Source: an uncultured Bacteroidales bacterium (GTDB lineage Bacteria; Bacteroidota; Bacteroidia; Bacteroidales; Muribaculaceae). From it: DNA of 64,000 nt. Below the pieces are notes generated by a model. It had not been told where the DNA came from. It searched no databases and saw nothing but the letters and a program-made list of their open reading frames with translations. The stretch is from contig CADAFP010000005.1 in NCBI GenBank assembly GCA_902787185.1, forward strand, positions 62,001 through 126,000, given 5' to 3'. Position numbers and translations under genes: made by a program. Below, piece by piece: positions 58,372 to 64,000 of this stretch (the first letter of the stretch is position 1; every line of letters begins with the position of its first letter).

Positions 58372-59040
58372 TCAGGAGATTTTGATGCCGTTCTCGACGA
58401 TGTCGAGGATATCGACGGGATTGTTGACTATGGCGTCGGCATGGTATTCGACGAGCTCCTTCTTGTTGCGGAAACCCCAAGTCACGCCCACCGAATCGAT
58501 GCACGCGCGCCGTGCCGTCTCCATATCCACACCACTGTCGCCGATGTAGAGTGTGTCGGCCTTGGCAACCCGCGCCTTGGCAAGGATGGCAAACACCACA
58601 CTGGGGTCAGGCTTGACATTGACGCCATCGCGGTGTCCCTCGACGGCGACAAAGTCGATTTCAGGATAGAAATGCGGGATGATCTTATCGACAGCCTTTT
58701 GGTACTTGTTGCTGGCGACCGCCATCGCCACGCCCATGTCGCGCAGGTCCTGCAGGAGTTCCGGCATACCATTATAGGGCTTGGTGTAGTCGGTGCAATG
58801 CACGTCATAGTACTCGAGGAAGTCGCCCAGGACGCGGTCCACCGTCTCGTCGTCACGTGCATCCTCAGGGAGCACACGCGTCATCAGACGCCGCACGCCG
58901 TTGCCCACAAAGTAAGGGTAACTTGCCATGCTATGCGTGGCATAGCCGTTGCGTTGGAGGGCATAGTTGGCCGCCTGCCCCAAGTCCTCGATGGTGTTGA
59001 GCAGGGTGCCGTCCAGGTCAAAAATCACGAGCTTCTTCAT
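58372..59040 (-). CDS. HAD-family phosphatase, phosphoglycolate phosphatase-like
   Basis: 222 residues of a HAD hydrolase with cap C1. Motif I is FDLDGTLLNTIEDLG (nucleophile Asp), motif II is VASNKYQK, the lysine follows in VNVKPDPSVVF, and motif IV is YIGDSGVDMETARRA. It resembles Gph, which removes 2-phosphoglycolate formed in DNA repair, but HAD substrates cannot be told from motifs. It is the first gene of a minus-strand group with the transporter and ruvC. A -7 box (TACCTTTG, minus) stands at 59062-59069. Confidence 0.9.
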   Translation of the reverse strand: MKKLVIFDLDGTLLNTIEDLGQAANYALQRNGYATHSMASYPYFVGNGVRRLMTRVLPEDARDDETVDRVLGDFLEYYDVHCTDYTKPYNGMPELLQDLRDMGVAMAVASNKYQKAVDKIIPHFYPEIDFVAVEGHRDGVNVKPDPSVVFAILAKARVAKADTLYIGDSGVDMETARRACIDSVGVTWGFRNKKELVEYHADAIVNNPVDILDIVENGIKIS

Positions 59041-59061
59041 ATCTCAATCACAATTACGCTG

Positions 59062-59069
59062 CAAAGGTA
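59062..59069 (-). promoter_or_regulatory. -7 box of the HAD phosphatase gene
   Basis: TACCTTTG on the minus strand, 22 bases before the start codon. The -33 is unclear. Confidence 0.6.
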
Positions 59070-59177
59070 GTAATTTTCCCGTGAATTATAGATATGGTTG
59101 ACGGCACAATGCATCATTATTGAATTAGTAGCGTGTGGTGCAATCGTTTGCGTTGATTCTTTATATAATTGTAGTGC

Positions 59178-59253
59178 GTGGAGGGCACTTTGGGTGGATA
59201 AGAATCATTAATTTTGGGACTACAAAAATCTGTGGTCCTATGAGGCCCTCCAC
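59178..59253 (+). promoter_or_regulatory. Promoter region of the amylase gene with nested inverted repeats
   Basis: The -7 box TAATTTTG lies at 59209-59216. Directly after it is an 8-bp hairpin with one wobble (59217-59224 with 59231-59238). A perfect 9-bp outer pair GTGGAGGGC (59178-59186) and GCCCTCCAC (59245-59253) flanks both. The best -33 (TTG 59190-59192) is only 16 bases from the -7. Confidence 0.6.
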
Positions 59254-59301
59254 CATCGGAATAACCAAAATTTTTACTCATAACTCTAAAAACGACGCAT
59301 T

Positions 59302-62300
59302 ATGAAAAAGATTCTTACATTCATTGTTGCGCTTGTGGTATCGTTATTGACGCTGCAAGCGGGCGCCGCCATGTACATTGTGGGTTCTGCCCCATTCGGC
59401 GGTTGGAAGACCAATGCGGGCGTTCAGATGACGGCGAGTGGCAACAGCTATACCGCCACCGTCGAAATCAATGGAGACGCCTATTTTGTGTTTGCCACTC
59501 AGCTGTGTTCATCGGCTGATGATTGGACCACCTTCAACAACTATCGTCTTGGCCCCAAGACCAATGACTATGTCGTGAACACCGGCAGCACCTATACCGC
59601 CTACAGTGGGCAAGGCAGCAACTCCTTCAAGTTCACGGGAAGCGGTTCTTATGTGTTTACCTTCAACAGCAGCAACAACCAGTTCACCATCAACGAGGCG
59701 ACAGGCCCTGTCACAGCAGGTGACCTGTACGTGCTGGGTGAGGTGAACGGTAACGGCTGGGCACCCAACACGGGTGTGAAGATGGACTATGACGAGTCCA
59801 ATGGCCTGTACAGCACCACGGTAACCACTACTGGCGCGAACGAGGGCTACAGCTACTTCTCGTTCACTACCCACCTGAGTGATGTCGCCGATGACTGGGC
59901 AGGCATCGCCAGCTACCGCTATGGCGCCGAGACCAACGACTATCCGACGGTTGTTGACACCCAGATGCCGCTGCAGCGTGGTGAGAACGCCTTCATGATT
60001 CCCGCAGGCACATGGAAATTCACGGTAAGTCTGACCAATGGCTACCTGCTGGTTGAGCAGGTGGGCGATGGCCCCGGCCCGCAACCCACAGGCCAGCTGT
60101 ACATCTTAGGTGAGGCCAATGGCAACACGTGGGCAACCAACGTGGGTGTGGCAATGGCTCAGAATGAATCCACTGGTCTCTACACTGCCACGGTGACCTT
60201 CAACGGCGAGCACAGCGAGGAGGATGCCAATGTGAGCTACTTCTCGTTCACGACCAAGCTGGCTGACACCGATGACGACTGGGCTGGAATCGAACCTTAC
60301 CGTCTGTCGCCTATCGCTGACGAGGGCACCAACTTCTGGGTGACCCCGCAGATGCTCGGCCACGAGCTTGCACTGAACAACATGGGCGAGAATGTGGACG
60401 TATCGTTCCGCATTCCTGCCGGCACCTACACGGTTACCGTCAATCTGGCTAACCGCATCTGCGTCATCACCCGCGAGGGAGGCAGCACGCCCGTTTCGGG
60501 CAAGGGCTGGCCGTCGATGTATGGCGGTGTGATGTTGCAAGGCTTCTATTGGGACAGCTACAAGGCTACGCGCTGGACCACGCTGACCGATCAAGCCCAA
60601 AACTTGGGTCAATACTTTGACGTGGTGTGGGTTCCCAACTCGGGTAGTGTCGATCCCAATGGCGTGGCTCAGAGCATGGGTTACATGCCCGTTTATTGGC
60701 TGAAGCACAACACCTGCTTCGGTACCGAGCAGCAGTTGCGCAACATGATCAGCACCTTCCACGAGCACAACACCAGCGTGCTGATGGATATGGTCATCAA
60801 CCACAAGAGCGGTAAGAGCAGCTGGGTTGACTTTGCCAACGAGACCGTTATCGGTCCCGTCACTGGCGAGGAATATAGCATGACCTGGTCGCTTGCCGAC
60901 ATTTGCCGCAGCGATGAGTGCGTCGGCGCAGGCTACGCCGCCACTGGAGCCTATGACGAGGGCGAGGACTTTGACGGCAGCCGTGACCTGGACCACACCA
61001 GCGCCAACGTGCAGAGGAATGTCAAGACCTATCAGCAATACCTGATGAAGGAGCTGGGCTACGACGGCTTCCGCTATGACATGTGTAAGGGTTATGCCGG
61101 CTACTATGTCGGTCTGTACAACAAGGCCAGCGAGCCCGCCTTCTCGGTTGCCGAGTATTGGGACGGTAACGCCGAGACCCTGCGCTGGTGGCTCAACGAG
61201 ACCAAGCAGGACGACAGGATTCAGAGTGCCGTGTTTGACTTCGCGTTGAAGTACCCGATGCAGAGCGCTTTTGCCACCGGCAACTGGAGCGCCCTGAACG
61301 ACAAGGGCCTTGCCGCTGACCCCAATTATCAGCGTTACTCGGTAACCTTTGTCGATAACCACGATACGGGCCAAAACGGCAACTATGACTGTCTGAAGAC
61401 CAACATCATGCCCGCCAACGCCTTCATTCTGGCGATGCCTGGCACACCGTGTATCTTCTACAAGCACTACCTCGTGTATGCCGACGAAATCAACAACTGC
61501 ATCAAGGCCCGCCGTGCCGCTGGTGTCCACAACCAGAGTGCTATCCTCACCCAGCAGGAGAGCAGCGGCGGTTACATCCTGGAGACCCAGGGAACTCGCG
61601 GAAACCTGTACTTGCAGGTGGGCGGCGCCACCAACAACGGCTGCCCCTACGGCTATGAACTGGTACAGGCCGGTGACGGCTATGCCCTGTACATCACTTA
61701 CGGCATCGACTGGCGCCACGTGGCTAAGGATGGAAGCATCGTGGGCTATCCCGTGGTGAGCAAGGCCGCTGGCAACTATGTTGGCAACGTGAGCCTGACC
61801 GTAGCTCCCAGCAAGGGCGGCACGACGCTCGTCTATACTACCGACGGCAGCGAGCCTACCACCGCAAGCGCTACCATCACCGCCTCTACCCCGATGACCT
61901 TTACCGAGAGCACGACCTTGAAGGTCGGTGTCCTGAACGGTGACCAGGTCGAGAACATCGAGGACTACATCTATACCATCACGGCTGCCGAAACCACTGG
62001 CATCAACGTGTATGTGAAGACGACGTTGAACAACGCCCATATCTGGGCCTGGACCAACACGGGCAGCGTGACTGGCACCAACTGGCCCGGCAAGGCCATC
62101 ACCTCACTGAACAAGGTGACCGTCAATGACATCGAGTGGTATTGCCTGCACGTGGATGCCGACGAGGTATCGCTCATCTTTAACAATGGTGAGGGAGGTT
62201 TTGAGAAACAGACCGCTACCATCAACGTGACGCGTGACGCCTTCTTCATGTATCCCTACAGCGACCTGAGCACCTATGGCTACGGCGCCGCCGACACCTA

Positions 62301-62892
62301 TCTTGACGTGACGGAGAAGTATGCCGGAGCAGGCAGTGCCAGCTATGAGAAGGTATATGTGCTGGGTAATATCAACTCGACCGGTTGGGCAACCAACAAC
62401 GGCATTGAGATGACGACGACCAACGGTGAGAAATACACCGCCACTATCGACTTTGTTGATCCTTATGGCGGCTACAGTTACTTCAGTTTCACCACCGCCC
62501 TGGCATCGACAGCCAACGATTGGGACGCCATCGCAAACAACCGCATGGGCGCCACAAGCGACGGTTTCCTCATCAATGAGGCCCGCCTGGGCACCGAGTT
62601 GACTGTCGTAGCCAGCACCAATTCCTTCAGGGTTGCCACTGGCAAGTACAACCTGACGTTGTACCTCAACGGCGGCAAACTGATTGTCGAGAAGTGGACC
62701 GATGTCCTGCCAGGAGATGTGGATTTGGACGGTAATGTATCAGTTGCCGATGTGACGGCACTGATAGATTATATCTTGACAGGTAATGCAGCCGGCATCA
62801 GCACTGCTAATGCCGACGTTGACAATGACGGCATCATCAGCATCGCCGATGGCACCGCCATTATCGACATCATCCTGAGCCACAACCATTAA
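59302..62892 (+). CDS. Secreted modular alpha-amylase (GH13) with SusE/F-like repeats and dockerin-like end
   Basis: 1196 residues. Signal peptide about 1-22. Three related beta-sandwich repeats (about 23-130, 140-253, 262-393; compare MYIVGSAPFGGW, LYVLGEVNGNGW, LYILGEANGNTW) resemble starch-binding SusE/F domains. The GH13 barrel (about 400-800) has its complete triad: Asp593 in GFRYDMCKGY, Glu618 in SVAEYWDGN and Asp688 in FVDNHDTGQN. A chitobiase-C-like module (VYTTDGSEPTTAS), a CBM26-like module (about 893-985), a fourth repeat (about 1010-1133) and two dockerin-like calcium loops (GDVDLDGNVSVADVTALID, ADVDNDGIISIADGTAIID) complete it. It probably degrades starch at the cell surface. No Sus genes lie nearby. 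Confidence 0.93.
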   Translation: MKKILTFIVALVVSLLTLQAGAAMYIVGSAPFGGWKTNAGVQMTASGNSYTATVEINGDAYFVFATQLCSSADDWTTFNNYRLGPKTNDYVVNTGSTYTAYSGQGSNSFKFTGSGSYVFTFNSSNNQFTINEATGPVTAGDLYVLGEVNGNGWAPNTGVKMDYDESNGLYSTTVTTTGANEGYSYFSFTTHLSDVADDWAGIASYRYGAETNDYPTVVDTQMPLQRGENAFMIPAGTWKFTVSLTNGYLLVEQVGDGPGPQPTGQLYILGEANGNTWATNVGVAMAQNESTGLYTATVTFNGEHSEEDANVSYFSFTTKLADTDDDWAGIEPYRLSPIADEGTNFWVTPQMLGHELALNNMGENVDVSFRIPAGTYTVTVNLANRICVITREGGSTPVSGKGWPSMYGGVMLQGFYWDSYKATRWTTLTDQAQNLGQYFDVVWVPNSGSVDPNGVAQSMGYMPVYWLKHNTCFGTEQQLRNMISTFHEHNTSVLMDMVINHKSGKSSWVDFANETVIGPVTGEEYSMTWSLADICRSDECVGAGYAATGAYDEGEDFDGSRDLDHTSANVQRNVKTYQQYLMKELGYDGFRYDMCKGYAGYYVGLYNKASEPAFSVAEYWDGNAETLRWWLNETKQDDRIQSAVFDFALKYPMQSAFATGNWSALNDKGLAADPNYQRYSVTFVDNHDTGQNGNYDCLKTNIMPANAFILAMPGTPCIFYKHYLVYADEINNCIKARRAAGVHNQSAILTQQESSGGYILETQGTRGNLYLQVGGATNNGCPYGYELVQAGDGYALYITYGIDWRHVAKDGSIVGYPVVSKAAGNYVGNVSLTVAPSKGGTTLVYTTDGSEPTTASATITASTPMTFTESTTLKVGVLNGDQVENIEDYIYTITAAETTGINVYVKTTLNNAHIWAWTNTGSVTGTNWPGKAITSLNKVTVNDIEWYCLHVDADEVSLIFNNGEGGFEKQTATINVTRDAFFMYPYSDLSTYGYGAADTYLDVTEKYAGAGSASYEKVYVLGNINSTGWATNNGIEMTTTNGEKYTATIDFVDPYGGYSYFSFTTALASTANDWDAIANNRMGATSDGFLINEARLGTELTVVASTNSFRVATGKYNLTLYLNGGKLIVEKWTDVLPGDVDLDGNVSVADVTALIDYILTGNAAGISTANADVDNDGIISIADGTAIIDIILSHNH

Positions 62893-62910
62893 TCCCTCAT
62901 TTATCCATTA

Positions 62911-62957
62911 AAAAGCATCCAGGCTTCGCGGGAATGCCCGTAAGCCTGGATGCTTTT
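62911..62957. terminator. Bidirectional terminator between amylase and the last gene
   Basis: Perfect 16-bp stem (62911-62926 with 62942-62957) that begins with A4 and ends with T4, plus an inner CGGG/CCCG. It serves both convergent genes. Confidence 0.95.
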
Positions 62958-62976
62958 ATCATGTGCCTCAATTGGG

Positions 62977-64000
62977 TTAATTGCGGAGCAGATTCTTGTC
63001 GGTGACGATCGTGGGTTCCTTGTCGAAGTCCCAGTCAATCTCGTACTTGATGCGGTTGTCGGACTGCAGGCGGGCGGTTGTCTGGTAGAAGTGGCGCACC
63101 TTGGTCTGCAGGATCCTGGTGTCGTCAAACTGTGTCTTGGTCACCCAATGACGGCCGGTCTCGACGTTCTCCTCGTAGTCGTAATCAAAGGAACTCTGGT
63201 CGGTGACATTAGTTCCTTGAATCTTCATCATGGAAATCACATCGCCCTGCGGGTTGTAGCCATACTCGATGGTGACATTGTTAGGTAGGATTGTCTTCAC
63301 GAGACGGTATTTGTCATCATAGCAATCGGTCTTGATGACGCTTGAACCCTTGTAGTGGGTGATTTTCTTATAGAATTCCTCGCTGTCGAGATAGACGATG
63401 CGGGAATTGTCGCTGCCCCTGATTTCGGCGAGAGAGCCGTCATCGTTCCACTTGGTGATATAGCTCACGAGCTTGCCGTGGGAGTCGGTCTTATTGGTGA
63501 GTTTGAATCCAAAGTTGGAGTCAAAGTCATAAGAGTAGTCATCACTCTGGCCCGTGGCGCGGTTGGTATGCCTGATGAGCAGTCCCTGCTGGTTGAAAAT
63601 CAGTTCCTCGACATTCTCGGAAGTCAGCGTGCTGGTGGTCACGCTCACCTCGCCCGTCAAGCCATCGCAGTTGTTCATGATCGTGGAAGTGGGCATCCAC
63701 AACAAGTTCTCGAATAGAGCCCTGACATGATTATCCCTGATGCCGTCAATGGGATTGACAGCGTTACAGTAGCAATAGAGTTCAGTCCGTGACACCCTGT
63801 TGTTGAAATAATGCTGGGAGAAGTTCTGCTGCATCAGCTTCTTAGCCTCCTCGGCATAGTCAGAATCCGGGTATTTGGTGACGAAATCGAGATAGGATCC
63901 TACCGTGTTTTTCGAGCGGGCATCACGGTAGGCATAGTCCAGTTCCATCTGTTGCACGCGGTACACAAAACGCGATTCGGGATACTTGTCGAGGTATTGT
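62977..64000 (-). CDS. Protein with TPR/BamD-like repeats and a beta-rich C-terminal part, 5' end cut
   Basis: The frame stays open to the right edge, so the start is outside the window. An internal GTG at 63966 is unlikely to be the start, because the sequence before it (QYLDKYPESRFVYRVQQM) continues the same repeat. Two repeats of the form YLDKYPES/DFVTKYPDSDYAEEAKKLM resemble the tetratricopeptide units of periplasmic proteins. From about residue 100 the part inside the window is beta-rich, with RHS-like short strands (RLVKTILPNNVTIEYGYNPQG, DYSYDFDSNFGF). No family is assigned. Export is probable but the signal is not visible. It is convergent with the amylase gene. Confidence 0.7.
   Translation of the reverse strand, partial: QYLDKYPESRFVYRVQQMELDYAYRDARSKNTVGSYLDFVTKYPDSDYAEEAKKLMQQNFSQHYFNNRVSRTELYCYCNAVNPIDGIRDNHVRALFENLLWMPTSTIMNNCDGLTGEVSVTTSTLTSENVEELIFNQQGLLIRHTNRATGQSDDYSYDFDSNFGFKLTNKTDSHGKLVSYITKWNDDGSLAEIRGSDNSRIVYLDSEEFYKKITHYKGSSVIKTDCYDDKYRLVKTILPNNVTIEYGYNPQGDVISMMKIQGTNVTDQSSFDYDYEENVETGRHWVTKTQFDDTRILQTKVRHFYQTTARLQSDNRIKYEIDWDFDKEPTIVTDKNLLRN

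Noticed and set aside
60106-62040. 644-codon open frame opposite the amylase
   Set aside because: Antisense shadow. The plus-strand GH13 motifs are complete.

Overview
The window is chromosomal DNA of a Bacteroidales bacterium, most likely a gut or rumen member of the Prevotellaceae/Muribaculaceae type. The signs are the Bacteroidetes promoter (TTG about 19-21 bases before TAnnTTTG, seen before more than 20 genes), a serine palmitoyltransferase for sphingolipids, an Oar-type TonB-dependent receptor, FISUMP and dockerin-like secreted proteins, a type IX-like C-terminal signal, SusE/F-like repeats on an amylase, and a lone HicB. Base composition looks like about 50% G+C in most of the window. 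It falls clearly in parts of 31.8-39.5 kb. The species cannot be fixed from the sequence alone.

Layout. 0-7.4 kb: a cut gene, a Ca2+/Na+ exchanger, alaS divergent from a MerR regulator, and an envelope pair (Tyr/Trp-rich secreted protein plus OmpP1/FadL-type barrel). 7.9-16.6 kb: trmN6, metallophosphoesterase plus DUF486, a DUF2284 protein, a DPP5-like peptidase, then aroE-comEC. 16.6-21.5 kb: the sppA-lpxK-punA-thiL operon. 21.8-31.3 kb: a leucine-rich-repeat surface protein, a CPBP protease, DUF4251, a serpin, ligA, serine palmitoyltransferase and small lipoproteins. 31.75-39.65 kb: an accessory stretch between a complete tRNA-Gly(CCC) and a promoter-driven 3' half of a tRNA-Ser. It holds three FISUMP paralogs, two carrying dockerin repeats, a thioredoxin-like protein without its cysteines, a lone HicB and an AT-rich membrane protein. 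39.8-48 kb: rpe-dedA, a large repeat protein with a type IX-like tail, free methionine sulfoxide reductase, rarA, yraN and an alanine:sodium symporter. 48.2 kb: a small structured RNA, probably the SRP RNA. 48.3-55.9 kb: an ATP-grasp protein, then an operon of TonB-dependent receptor, BACON/OB-fold lipoprotein and secreted phosphodiesterase, preceded by a long structured leader containing a terminator hairpin. 56-59 kb: HAD phosphatase, AspT/YidE transporter, ruvC. 59.3-62.9 kb: a 1196-residue secreted amylase with dockerin-like end. 63-64 kb: a cut gene with TPR-like repeats.

The genes fall into housekeeping operons (translation, lipid A, purines, thiamine, recombination) and an envelope/secretion programme (receptor operon, amylase, serpin, repeat proteins, barrels). 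The signals least explained by known features are: (1) the structured leader before the TonB receptor operon, with three CTGCAAG motifs, nested stems and a terminator hairpin; (2) a dispersed intergenic hairpin whose two arms change together between copies; (3) TTAG-based heptamer arrays between genes; and (4) the tRNA-Ser half with its own promoter and terminator next to short direct repeats that bracket HicB and the membrane protein. None of these could be searched against databases here.
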